DNA of 64,000 bases from Planctomycetaceae bacterium (lineage in GTDB: Bacteria > Planctomycetota > Phycisphaerae > SM23-33), in the NCBI GenBank assembly GCA_039680605.1, contig JBDKTA010000004.1, positions 62,001 to 126,000 of the forward strand, read 5' to 3'. How positions within the stretch are numbered: the first letter of the stretch is position 1; each line of letters starts with the position of its first letter. A program made the translations under genes and the position numbers. The notes beneath the pieces were generated by a model. That model did not search any database. It saw nothing but the letters and a program-made list of their open reading frames with translations, and was not told the origin of the DNA. Positions 17,751 through 26,264 of the stretch are shown here, piece by piece.

Positions 17751-17800
17751 AGGCGGATTGTCCCGACCTGGCCTGAAACGTTGCTGCCATCGAGAGAAGA

Positions 17801-18646
17801 ATGAAACTGGCGCCAATAGGGTGTGTGGCTTTTCTGCTGGCGGCGGGATGCGGCAGCCCGGCGGCGCCGACGCCGACAAAAGTCCCCCTGACCTTGCCGC
17901 CAGTTGCAGCCGCAGCGCCGACACTGAGCTACGCGCCGTTGGCGAAAGTGCTCAAGGACGCCGTCGATGGAGATGGCGTGCTGAAGGCATCCGAGTACCA
18001 GTGGGTCAAAGACGACCTCGACAAGCAACTGGCTCTGCTGGCCGCGAACGGACCGACCGCCACGCCGGGGCAGTTCGCCGCCGAAGGCGGCGCCTCGGCG
18101 GCGGACAAGGCGCTGGCTTACTGGTACAACGCGCGGGCGGCGTGGGCGATCAAGCTGGCGATGCTCGCTCGCGAGGGCGAGACGATCACCCGCCCCCTGC
18201 TGGAGCAGCGCCCCTTCGACATCGACGGACGCACGATGACCCTGGCGGATATCGACGCGCTGCTGGCGGCCGACGACGATTGGCGCACCCTGCCGGCAGC
18301 GCCGGGGGTGTTGTGGCAGCGGGCGGCGCTGCCCCGCCAGCCGCTGCAGGGACGGGATATCCGCTCGCAGATCGCCAGCCGCTTCGAGCAGTTCGTGCAT
18401 GACGATAAGCGCCTGGTTGCCGACGACCGCTCGCGCGAGATCCTCGTGCCGCTGGCGCTCTGGGCCGTCAAAGACCGCGCGATCAACCGATACCAAACCG
18501 CCTACGGCGCCTCCGGCGCCACGCTGACTACCGCCATGCTGCCGGTCGTCAGCGGACCGGCGCTGCACCGCCTGCAGGACCTGGTGGGCTACCGACCCGT
18601 CGAGGCGCCCTGGAGCGGCAAGCTGGCAATTCTCGAACGCAAGTGA
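17801..18646 (+). CDS. DUF547-like lipoprotein
   Basis: 281 aa. Lipobox LLAAGC (Cys about 17). The central region ALAYWYNARAAWAIKLAMLA matches the pattern YWxNxYNA..IK of DUF547 proteins, a family of exported proteins of unknown activity. The rest (RFEQFVHDDKRLVAD, ILVPLALWAVKDRAI) is helical and consistent with the family. It follows the degraded HEPN remnant by 50 bases. Confidence 0.75.
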   Translation: MKLAPIGCVAFLLAAGCGSPAAPTPTKVPLTLPPVAAAAPTLSYAPLAKVLKDAVDGDGVLKASEYQWVKDDLDKQLALLAANGPTATPGQFAAEGGASAADKALAYWYNARAAWAIKLAMLAREGETITRPLLEQRPFDIDGRTMTLADIDALLAADDDWRTLPAAPGVLWQRAALPRQPLQGRDIRSQIASRFEQFVHDDKRLVADDRSREILVPLALWAVKDRAINRYQTAYGASGATLTTAMLPVVSGPALHRLQDLVGYRPVEAPWSGKLAILERK

Positions 18647-18788
18647 TTCGTCGCGCCATGTTGCCCCTCGGGCGCCGCGCGGCGATAATACCTGCGGCCC
18701 CATCTGCATCGGCCACGCGGCGCATAAATCGCCGTGCCGCACGGCCGCGTGACGGGTTTCACGTGAGGCCCCCGGCAAGGAAGCACCC

Positions 18789-20132
18789 ATGAGCAAACGC
18801 AAGCGTCCGAACATTCTCTTTCTATTCACCGACGACCAGCGGGCCGACACCATCGCCGCCCTGGGCAACCGCCACATCTTCACGCCCAACATCGACCGCC
18901 TCGTCAAGGAAGGCACCGCCTGCACAAGCAACTACATCTTCGGCGGAACCAGCGGCGCCGTCTGCATGCCCAGCCGCGCCATGCTCCACAGCGGCCGCAC
19001 CCTCTTCCACATCCAGGACCAGGGCCAGGAGATCCCCCCCGAGCATGTCACGCTGGGCCAGTGCCTCCAGGCCGGCGGCTACCGGACCTTCGGCACGGGC
19101 AAGTGGCACAACGGTCCGGCCTCGTACGCGCGGAGCTTCTCTGCCGGTGAGCGGATCTTTTTCGGCGGCATGAGCGACCACTTCCAGGTCCCGCTCAACC
19201 CGTTCGACCCCTCCGGCCGCTACCCTGCCGAGGCGATGTACCACGAAGACAAGAAGCATTCGAGCGACCTGTTCAGCGAGTCGGCGGTAAACTTCATCCG
19301 CGGTCACGACAAGCGGCAGCCGTTTTTCGCGTACGTGTCATACACGGCCCCGCACGACCCGCGCGACACGCACCCGCGGTTCCACGACATGTATGACGCC
19401 GACCGCCTTCCGACGCCGGAAAACTTCATGCCGCTGCACCCTTTCGACAACGGCGACATGAAAGTGCGCGACGAGATGCTGGCGGGCTTCCCGCGCAGCG
19501 AGCAGGAGATTCACCGTCATCTGGCCGAATACTACGCGATGATCACGCATATCGATGACCGCATCGGGCAGATCTTCAAGGCCCTGGAAGAGACCGGCCA
19601 GTGGGATAACACGATCATCGTCTTCGCCGGCGACAACGGGTTGGCGCTGGGTCGCCACGGGCTGATGGGCAAGCAGAACCTTTACGAGCACTCGGTGACG
19701 GTGCCGCTGATCTTTTCGGGCCCGGGCATTCCCCGCGGGCAGCGGCGAACTGCGCTGACCAACCTGATCGACATTTATCCCACGCTGTGCGATCTGGCGG
19801 GGATCGAACCGCCCGAAACGGTTGAAGGCTCGAGCCTCGTCAAGGTGCTCCATGACGACGAGGCCTCCGTGCGCGACGGGGCCATGCTGGCGTACCGCCA
19901 CCTGCATCGCGGCGTGCGCCACCAGCGATGGAAACTCATCGAATACGTCGTCGAGGGCGTGCGCACCACGCAGCTCTTCGACCTCGAGAGCGACCCCTTC
20001 GAGCTGAACAACCTCGCCGGCCAAAGCGCCTGCGCCGCTCACCTCAAACGCCTGCGCAAGCGCCTCGTGGCCTGGCGCGACGACATGGGCGACACCTGCA
20101 GCGAATTCTGGAGCCACTACAACGATGCATAA
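18789..20132 (+). CDS. Sulfatase (formylglycine-dependent)
   Basis: 447 aa arylsulfatase-family hydrolase. Metal-binding Asp pair in FLFTDDQRAD (15, 16). The formylglycine site is Cys59 in CMPSRAML (C-x-P-S-R), which requires an anaerobic or aerobic sulfatase-maturating enzyme encoded elsewhere. FAGDNGLALGRHGLMGKQN is the second metal site. No signal peptide is visible, so it would act in the cytoplasm or start further upstream; no such start is apparent. First gene of a sulfatase-sulfatase-GH29 operon for sulfated fucose-containing glycans (inference). Confidence 0.93.
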   Translation: MSKRKRPNILFLFTDDQRADTIAALGNRHIFTPNIDRLVKEGTACTSNYIFGGTSGAVCMPSRAMLHSGRTLFHIQDQGQEIPPEHVTLGQCLQAGGYRTFGTGKWHNGPASYARSFSAGERIFFGGMSDHFQVPLNPFDPSGRYPAEAMYHEDKKHSSDLFSESAVNFIRGHDKRQPFFAYVSYTAPHDPRDTHPRFHDMYDADRLPTPENFMPLHPFDNGDMKVRDEMLAGFPRSEQEIHRHLAEYYAMITHIDDRIGQIFKALEETGQWDNTIIVFAGDNGLALGRHGLMGKQNLYEHSVTVPLIFSGPGIPRGQRRTALTNLIDIYPTLCDLAGIEPPETVEGSSLVKVLHDDEASVRDGAMLAYRHLHRGVRHQRWKLIEYVVEGVRTTQLFDLESDPFELNNLAGQSACAAHLKRLRKRLVAWRDDMGDTCSEFWSHYNDA

Positions 20133-21651
20133 AGCAACAGGCACGGTCGCGCCCAGTAGCATGGGCATCTTGCCCATGAGTAGCACGGGCGTCTCGCCCG
20201 TGCAGGGTTGTGTGGCACGGGCGTCTCGCCCGTGCAGAAACCAAGAGCATGGGCGGGACGCCCGTGCTACGGCTGACGCCCACGCCACATTAAATCGCCG
20301 CGCGTTCTTGAAGACTCTCGGCGCAGGCGCGGCGGCGCTGGCGTTGCCGCGGCTGCTGCTGGGCCAGGGCGAGACCGATCGCCCGCCCAACGTCATCGTC
20401 ATCTTCACCGACGACCAGGGCTATCAGGACCTGGGCTGTTTCGGCAGCAAGAACATCCGCACGCCCAACATCGACCGCATGGCGGCCGAGGGCATGAAGT
20501 TTACCGACTTCTACTGCGCCGCCCCGGTCTGCTCGCCCTCGCGCGCGGCGTTGCTGACGGGGTGCTATCCGCCGCGGGTGAACATCAACGCGGTGCTCTT
20601 TCCCGCCAGCGACACCGGTCTGAGCGAGAAAGAAATCACCATCGCCGACATCCTCAAGAAACGCGGCTACGCCACGGCGTGCATCGGCAAGTGGCACCTG
20701 GGGCACCACGCGCCGTTCCTGCCGACGCGCCACGGGTTCGACGAGTACTTCGGCCTGCCCTACAGCAACGACATGAAGCCGCTGCCGCTGATGGACGGCG
20801 AAAAGACCATCGAGCACGGCCCCGACCAGAGCCAGCTCACCCGCCGCTACACCGAGCGGGCCATGGAGTTCATCAAGAAGAATAAGGACCGCCCGTTCTT
20901 CATCTACCTGCCCCACACCATGCCGCACGTGCCGCTGGCGGTGTCGGAAAAGTTCAAGGGCAAGAGCAAGCGAGGGCTCTACGGCGACGTGATTGAAGAG
21001 ATCGACTGGTCAACCGGCGAGATCCTCAAGACGCTCAAGGAGCAGGGCCTCGACGAGCGGACGCTGGTGATCTTCACCAGCGACAACGGCCCGTGGCTGA
21101 TCAAGAAAGACAAGGGCGGCTCGGCCGACCCGCTCTTCCAGGGCAAGACCACCACCTACGAAGGCGGCATGCGCGAACCGTGCGTGATGCGCTGGCCGGG
21201 GCGCATCCCCGCCGGGGCGGTCTGCTCGGAGGTCGCCGCCACCATCGACCTGCTGCCGACGATCGCCGCGCTGGCCGGCGGCGCCGCCCCGGCAGACCGC
21301 GTCATCGACGGCAAGAACATCGCCCCGCTCATGCTGGGCAAAGCCGGCGCCGCCTCGCCGCACGAGGCCTTCTACTACTATAATCAGGGCAAGCTCGAAG
21401 CCGTGCGGGCGGGCAAATGGAAGCTCCGCATCGGCCCGGCGTGGCGAAAGGAACGCGACTCGCGCATCATCACGCAGCTCTTCGATCTGGAAAAGGACGT
21501 CGGCGAACTGCACGATGTCTCGGCGGATCATCCGGACATCGTCGCCAGGCTCAAGGGCGTAATGCAGGCATTCGACGAAAAGATGCGCCGCGAGGCGCGA
21601 CCTTGCGGGCGGGTGCCCGCCTCTGCCGCGCAACCCGCGAGCAAACACTAA
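20125..21651 (+). CDS. Sulfatase with Tat signal and repeat-derived N-terminus
   Basis: 508 aa. True sulfatase begins at the Tat-like signal LNRRAFLKTLGAG (about 56-85). Cys136 in CSPSRAALL is the formylglycine site, TDDQGYQDLG a metal site, and FTSDNGPW the second. The first 55 residues are the translation of an inserted dispersed repeat (ILPMSSTGVSPVQ, GHGRDARAT-type strings). No ATG, GTG or TTG lies between the repeat and the Tat signal, so the repeat supplies the start codon (20125, or 20161) or translation begins non-canonically. It overlaps the previous sulfatase by 8 bases. The C-terminal tail (RPCGRVPASAAQPASKH) is also repeat-like. Confidence 0.88.
   Translation: MHKATGTVAPSSMGILPMSSTGVSPVQGCVARASRPCRNQEHGRDARATADAHATLNRRAFLKTLGAGAAALALPRLLLGQGETDRPPNVIVIFTDDQGYQDLGCFGSKNIRTPNIDRMAAEGMKFTDFYCAAPVCSPSRAALLTGCYPPRVNINAVLFPASDTGLSEKEITIADILKKRGYATACIGKWHLGHHAPFLPTRHGFDEYFGLPYSNDMKPLPLMDGEKTIEHGPDQSQLTRRYTERAMEFIKKNKDRPFFIYLPHTMPHVPLAVSEKFKGKSKRGLYGDVIEEIDWSTGEILKTLKEQGLDERTLVIFTSDNGPWLIKKDKGGSADPLFQGKTTTYEGGMREPCVMRWPGRIPAGAVCSEVAATIDLLPTIAALAGGAAPADRVIDGKNIAPLMLGKAGAASPHEAFYYYNQGKLEAVRAGKWKLRIGPAWRKERDSRIITQLFDLEKDVGELHDVSADHPDIVARLKGVMQAFDEKMRREARPCGRVPASAAQPASKH
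20155..20283. repeat. CATGGGC/GCACGGGCGTC palindromic repeat cluster inside sulfatase N-terminus
   Basis: Several close copies of the palindrome GCACGGGCGTCTCGCCCGTGC and relatives. The same unit, less well kept, appears at 22757-22785. Translated in one frame it gives the MGILPMSSTGVSPV and HGRDARAT strings that occur in many planctomycete gene models. Confidence 0.8.
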
Positions 21652-22757
21652 TGAGCAAACACGCCCCGAGAAGCAGCAAGGGTGCCACGCACAACTCCGT
21701 TGTGCGTGTCCCCGACCGCTCACAGCCGCCGTCTTACCTGAAGGACTACGCCGCCCTCTATGCGCGCAGCCCGCACAAGGCGGCGATCGAGTGGTTCCGC
21801 CACGCCAAACGCGGGCTGTTCATGCACTACGGGCTCTACTCGCTGCTGGGCCGCCACGAGTGGGTGCAGCATCGCGAGAAGATCCGCCCGGCCGACTACG
21901 CCAAACTCAAAGACCGCTTCTTCGCCCGCGCCTTCGACGCCGACTTCATCACCGACCTGGCTTTGGAAGCGGGTATGAAGTATGTCAACCTCACCACGCG
22001 CCATCACGACAGCTTCTGCCTGTTCGAGACCCGCCAGACCGACTTCAACTCCGTCAACTCCCCCGCCCGGCGGGACCTGGTAGCCGAACTGGCGCAGCAG
22101 TGCGCCGACAAGGGGCTGGGCCTGTTCCTGTACTACTCGCACGGCCGCGACTGGAAGCACCCGCACGCTCCGAACAACGACGAGTGGGGCAGCCACGCCC
22201 GGCCCGAGTTCGATCCGCCGGAGCGCTCGTACGCCACCGGCAAGCACCACGACCTGAACAAGTACGTCGATTTCATGTCCGCACAGATCACCGAGCTGTT
22301 GACGCAGTACGGGCCCGTCGCGGGCATCTGGCTCGACGGCTACGGCGTACCGAAGAACCCGCGCGGGGCGATGGTTGCCCGCCACGACCCCGACAACGGC
22401 AAGGACCTCTTCCGCGTGCAGGAACTCTACGACATGATCCACTCCCTGCAGCCGCAGGCCCTGGTCTCGTACAAGTGGGGCTACCTGGGCACCGAAGACT
22501 TCTTCGCCCCCGAGCACTCGGGCAAGATCCACAAACCGCGCCAGGGCAAGCCGCTGGAGATCTGCACCACGCTGCAGGGCGGCGGATGGGGCTACGTCAA
22601 GAAGTCGCAGCACCACACGATCATCGGCGTGCGGGACATGCTCGCCGCCGCGCGCAAGGCCCGCGCCAATCTCCTGCTCAACACCGGTCCGCTGCCGGGC
22701 GGCTCCATCCACAAGCAGGACGTAAGAGTCCTGCGCGAGCTGGGCAAAGTTATATAG
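21651..22757 (+). CDS. GH29-like alpha-L-fucosidase
   Basis: 368 aa. GH29-type (beta/alpha)8 hydrolase: RGLFMHYGLYSL (N-terminal family motif), TTRHHDSFCLF (catalytic pocket His pair) and GIWLDGYG, in which Asp229 is the expected nucleophile. The acid/base is not positioned reliably from sequence. The C-terminal beta-sandwich is absent, so it is shorter than many GH29 enzymes. The first 25 residues include a translated hairpin repeat (21686-21708, same as at 24470-24492). It overlaps the sulfatase stop (TAATG). No signal peptide. Probable product: cytoplasmic fucosidase acting with the two sulfatases. Confidence 0.88.
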   Translation: MSKHAPRSSKGATHNSVVRVPDRSQPPSYLKDYAALYARSPHKAAIEWFRHAKRGLFMHYGLYSLLGRHEWVQHREKIRPADYAKLKDRFFARAFDADFITDLALEAGMKYVNLTTRHHDSFCLFETRQTDFNSVNSPARRDLVAELAQQCADKGLGLFLYYSHGRDWKHPHAPNNDEWGSHARPEFDPPERSYATGKHHDLNKYVDFMSAQITELLTQYGPVAGIWLDGYGVPKNPRGAMVARHDPDNGKDLFRVQELYDMIHSLQPQALVSYKWGYLGTEDFFAPEHSGKIHKPRQGKPLEICTTLQGGGWGYVKKSQHHTIIGVRDMLAAARKARANLLLNTGPLPGGSIHKQDVRVLRELGKVI

Positions 22758-22817
22758 TGGCATGGGCGTCCCGCCCCTGCTCCCCGACCGCCCAACGTCA
22801 CAAACGCCATCGCCCCG

Positions 22818-22846
22818 TTGACCATTTAAAGCGGCGATGGTATGAT
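22818..22846 (+). promoter_or_regulatory. Promoter of tRNA-His
   Basis: TTGACC (22818-22823) and TATGAT (22841-22846) with ideal 17-base spacing, about 27 bases before the tRNA. Confidence 0.7.
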
Positions 22847-22872
22847 TCCCTGTCGCCCTTTTGCGGGCACAT

Positions 22873-22947
22873 GGTGGCTGTAGCTCAGTTGGTTAGAGCA
22901 TCTGGTTGTGGTCCAGAGGGTCGAGGGTTCGAATCCCTTCAGCCACC
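22873..22947 (+). tRNA. tRNA-His (GTG)
   Basis: Full cloverleaf: acceptor stem GTGGCTG/CAGCCAC, D arm GCTC/GAGC, anticodon stem TCTGG/CCAGA around a TTGTGGT loop with GTG anticodon, T arm with TTCGAAT. The extra 5' G (22873) opposite C at 22947 is the identity mark of tRNA-His. CCA is not encoded. Confidence 0.97.
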
Positions 22948-22949
22948 CG

Positions 22950-23015
22950 TTCGATTACGGATTTTTGATTTCGGATTGCGGATTGAAAAGAGGCCCGCCG
23001 ATGAGCTCGGCGGGC
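22950..23015. repeat. ATCCGAAATC-type repeat and GCCCGCCG/CGGCGGGC hairpin after the tRNA
   Basis: CGGATTTTTGATTTCGGATT units like those at 53870-54060, then a perfect 8-bp stem with 7-base loop (22993-23015). It has no T-tract but may end the tRNA transcript. Confidence 0.5.
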
Positions 23016-23034
23016 TGTGTTATTATGGGGCTTT

Positions 23035-24411
23035 GTGAAGATTTACCTGGAAACCATGGGCTGCCAGATGAACCGGCTCGATAGCGAGCTGGTGCTGGGG
23101 CTGCTGCGCGCGGCGGGGCATGAGGCGGTGGACGGGCCGGCCGGGGCCGACGTGGTGCTGTACAACACCTGCTCGGTGCGCGATCACGCCGAGGGCAAGG
23201 TGCTCTCGCGCGTGGGTGAGGACCTGCTCAAGCGGCGCGACGGGCGGCCGATCGTCGGCGTGCTGGGCTGCATGGCGCAGCGCTGGGGGCGGCGGCTTCA
23301 GAAGCGATTCGCCGCGCTGGACATTGTCTGTGCGCCGGGGCAGCTCGCGCACCTGCCCGCGATGATAGACGCAGCCGCCGCGGGCAAGCCCGCCTGCCGG
23401 CTGGACCCCGCGCGCATCGGCAAGGACGACCAGAGCGAACCGGCCGATTACGACGCATTGGATCTCTCGCGCGGCGCTGGCGCTGTGCCGGCGGGGCCTT
23501 CGGCCATGGTGCGCGTCATGCACGGGTGCGACCGGTTCTGCACGTACTGCATCGTGCCGTACGTGCGCGGGCCTCAGCAGAGCCGCAACTGGCGCGACAT
23601 CGTGGCCGAGACGCAAAAGCTCGTCGACGGCGGCGTCAGCGAGGTTACGCTGCTGGGCCAGACGGTCAACTCGTATCGCTGGAGCGAAGGCGGCGCGAGC
23701 GTGGCGTTCAGCGACCTGCTGGCCAAGGTGTCGGCCGTGGGCGGGGTCAAGCGGCTGCGGTTCGTCACCAGCCACCCTGTCGAGTTCGGCGACGACATCC
23801 TGCAGGCCATGCGCGACCTGCCGAATCTCTGCCCATACATTCACTGCCCCGCCCAGAGCGGCTCGGACGCGATGCTGGCGGCCATGAACCGCCACTACAC
23901 GCGGGCGCAGTACGACGACCTGATCGACCGGGCACGGGCCATCGTGCCTGAGGTGGTGCTGGCGGGCGATTTCATCGTGGGCTTCCCCGGCGAGAGCGAG
24001 GCCGACCACGAGGCCTCGGCCGACCTGATCCGCCGCTGCCGGTATAAGAACTGCTTTGTCTTCAAATACTCCCCCCGTCCCGGCACGGCCGCCGCCAAGC
24101 GTCTGACCGACGACGTGCCCGAGGCCGTCAAACGCCGCCGCAACAACGAGCTGCTAGCCGTGCAGGAGCAGATCGGCCAGGCGCATCATCAGGCCTACGT
24201 CGGCAAAACCGTTGAGGTGCTCGTGACCGCCCAGGCCCCCCGCGCCGACAAGCAGCCCACCCCGCCTCCGCCCGGCCAGACGCAACTGACCGCCCGCACA
24301 ACCGGCGACCACATCGTAGTCTTCTTCGGCCGCAGCGACTTGATCGGCACCTATCAGCAAGCCCGCGTGGTCCGGGCCGACAATCTGACGCTCTTCGCTG
24401 AGTTGGCGTAG
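23035..24411 (+). CDS. miaB: tRNA-2-methylthio-N6-dimethylallyladenosine synthase
   Basis: 458 aa radical-SAM methylthiotransferase that adds the methylthio group at C2 of i6A37 in tRNAs reading UNN codons. Order: N-terminal UPF0004 domain with cysteines in ETMGCQMNRLD, NTCSVRDHAEG and LGCMAQR (auxiliary Fe-S cluster); radical-SAM motif CDRFCTYC (CxxxCxxC); and a C-terminal TRAM domain (VGKTVEVLVTAQAP). GTG at 23035 is chosen because homologues begin at KIYLETMGCQMN; a GTG at 23017 is also possible. The C-terminal region has a low-complexity linker (ADKQPTPPPPGQTQ) that splits the TRAM domain. Confidence 0.92.
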   Translation: MKIYLETMGCQMNRLDSELVLGLLRAAGHEAVDGPAGADVVLYNTCSVRDHAEGKVLSRVGEDLLKRRDGRPIVGVLGCMAQRWGRRLQKRFAALDIVCAPGQLAHLPAMIDAAAAGKPACRLDPARIGKDDQSEPADYDALDLSRGAGAVPAGPSAMVRVMHGCDRFCTYCIVPYVRGPQQSRNWRDIVAETQKLVDGGVSEVTLLGQTVNSYRWSEGGASVAFSDLLAKVSAVGGVKRLRFVTSHPVEFGDDILQAMRDLPNLCPYIHCPAQSGSDAMLAAMNRHYTRAQYDDLIDRARAIVPEVVLAGDFIVGFPGESEADHEASADLIRRCRYKNCFVFKYSPRPGTAAAKRLTDDVPEAVKRRRNNELLAVQEQIGQAHHQAYVGKTVEVLVTAQAPRADKQPTPPPPGQTQLTARTTGDHIVVFFGRSDLIGTYQQARVVRADNLTLFAELA

Positions 24412-24509
24412 GCCTGCTCACCGCAGAGATCGCAAAGAACGCAGAGGGGGAGTAAGGAAAGACTGGTGCCACGCACAACCCCGTTGTGCGTGCCGGCCAT
24501 CCAGACAAC
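24412..24509. repeat. GCAGAG run and GCACAAC-hairpin between convergent genes
   Basis: Three GCAGAG-type units (24420-24447), then the hairpin 24470-24479/24483-24492 with three-base loop, the same as inside the GH29 gene. It sits between convergent stops and may serve as a terminator. Confidence 0.6.
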
Positions 24510-26165
24510 TCACTCTACTCGCAGGACGATGTCGTAACCATCGAAGCCCGATTGTTTGGGATCCTTCTCCTTGCCGCCGTCATCTTTCATATCCGGCCCG
24601 ACGCTGTAGAGTATGAAGCCTTTGCCACTGCGCGCGTAGTGCAGCGGCTTGTCGGAGAACGGATCGACTGGGACCTTCTTTAGGATGGAAGGGACGAGAA
24701 CATTCAGAATCTCGGGATACCTCCCCGTTTCCCAATTGTACAGTCGCAAAGCCAAGGCAACCCTGGCCAGTTCCTGTTTGACCTGGACCTGTTCTGTCAC
24801 GCCTTTCAGCGTCCTGGAAAGGTCAATTCCGATAGGCATCACTTGTTGCCAGACTGCGGCCCCAACTTCCTGAGGATTCCTATCCTTCATCTTCTCCAGC
24901 AGAGTCTTCATCTCCAGACAGGTAGCTGTGAACCCAAAAGTGTTTTCGGAATCCTCGGGGATCGGCTTGATGGGTTTGGCCTGAGAGTTTCCCAAACACA
25001 GCTTTTCGAGCGCTTTTACCCTGGCGCTGTACAAGGGAAGGCGGGCCGCCCAGACGAGATCGTCGAAGTATTTGTTCTCGAGTTTGAGAACAACGTTCCA
25101 GTCGATTGCAACCTCAGGAATATTGATGTGGCATGCCGGCTGTCCCATCTTGTGCAGCAGTTCGTGCTTGAAGCGGTTGAATCCAACCAAGCCTTCTCTT
25201 GATGACATTACTAGAATATCGAGTGCAACGAGCCGCTCTCCTTGGTCAAGCACCTCTGCCAGCCGTTCGTTGGCCGAAAGCACTTCGATCCTCGAAAGGC
25301 ATTCCTTTAACTGAACCGTCGAAAGATCAGGCGTCCTGGCGAAGGCTTCATCAACTGATGCAGCCTGGCTCAAGTGGCTTGCCAGCACCAGGAACCCCAT
25401 CAGGTTTTGAGGCTTCATTCGTCCCAGACGGCCAAGAGTAACGGCATCTTCGAAAGCACCAGCCGTGTCTCCACTCTTGAGGCGCAGTCTGGCGCGATAA
25501 CCCAAGGCCCGTATCGGAGCCACGTGGGGCAGACAGATGCCGATCTTAAAAGTGTCACACATGGTCGGCGGATCGCTGCTGCTGATCAGCGGGACAAAAT
25601 ATCGATCGCGACGTGCCGCCCGGGCCAGGAGGGTGAAATGTCCATCATTGAATTTCAGCCAACTGGCGATAGCCGGGTCATCTGACAGTGGAAGATCGCC
25701 CTCGTCCAGACCATCACGCAGGATCGGGGGAAACAGTTTCCTGATCCGCACGAGCGCATCCCGGTCATGATTCTTGAGGTAGTCCCTGAGCGCAACATAC
25801 CGCCTGTCGCCCGTGGGTATAGTCATGCCGACAGTCTTGTAGAAATTGTCCTTCAGCGGTGTCATCTCGGGTTCCAGGATGATGTCGCCTTTGGATTGGA
25901 TTAAAGGTATCGCCGCATTGTCCTCAGGCGTGACGCCTTTGGAGGCCATCTCATTGATGGCCGCGACGTAGTTGACCGTCCCGTCTGCGTTGAGGGGGCC
26001 GGTGAGGTAGGTTGTCTCGCGCGAGACGATGATGGGAATCTTCGGGCGGCTCTGCGCCGGTTGGGTGGAGGGGGAGCTTTTCTGTGGCCGCAGGTCTTGC
26101 GCCGCCGAAAGAGAAATCAGAAGCAAGATGACCCATAGCCCCATGTAGAATAGTCGCCCGTTCAT
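24510..26165 (-). CDS. Exported hypothetical protein with pseudopilin-like C-terminus
   Basis: 551 aa. Signal peptide (about 1-22) ending at AAQ, a Pro/Ser linker, a helical middle with no known motif (about 100-400), and a C-terminal 80 residues (VALALRLYNWETGRYPE..., VPVDPFSDKPLHYARSGKGF, YSVGPDMKDDGG) of the kind shared with type II secretion G-type pseudopilin C-terminal domains and common in planctomycete hypotheticals. GC and codon choice are visibly lower than in the neighbours, suggesting transfer. The ATG at 26165 is the first followed by a signal peptide; the open frame extends to 26897 on antisense bases. Function unknown. Confidence 0.85.
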   Translation of the reverse strand: MNGRLFYMGLWVILLLISLSAAQDLRPQKSSPSTQPAQSRPKIPIIVSRETTYLTGPLNADGTVNYVAAINEMASKGVTPEDNAAIPLIQSKGDIILEPEMTPLKDNFYKTVGMTIPTGDRRYVALRDYLKNHDRDALVRIRKLFPPILRDGLDEGDLPLSDDPAIASWLKFNDGHFTLLARAARRDRYFVPLISSSDPPTMCDTFKIGICLPHVAPIRALGYRARLRLKSGDTAGAFEDAVTLGRLGRMKPQNLMGFLVLASHLSQAASVDEAFARTPDLSTVQLKECLSRIEVLSANERLAEVLDQGERLVALDILVMSSREGLVGFNRFKHELLHKMGQPACHINIPEVAIDWNVVLKLENKYFDDLVWAARLPLYSARVKALEKLCLGNSQAKPIKPIPEDSENTFGFTATCLEMKTLLEKMKDRNPQEVGAAVWQQVMPIGIDLSRTLKGVTEQVQVKQELARVALALRLYNWETGRYPEILNVLVPSILKKVPVDPFSDKPLHYARSGKGFILYSVGPDMKDDGGKEKDPKQSGFDGYDIVLRVE

Positions 26166-26264
26166 GCAGAATATTATCGTGAGAGCACGGCGGCAAGGCA
26201 AGAGGGCGCCGCGGCAATGGAGCCGCTGCCGGCTGTGCTTCCATGGACGGACAGGAGACTCGCG

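Noticed and set aside
22873-24411. Functional link between tRNA-His and miaB
   Set aside because: MiaB acts on tRNAs reading UNN codons, which excludes tRNA-His; the neighbourhood is probably chance.
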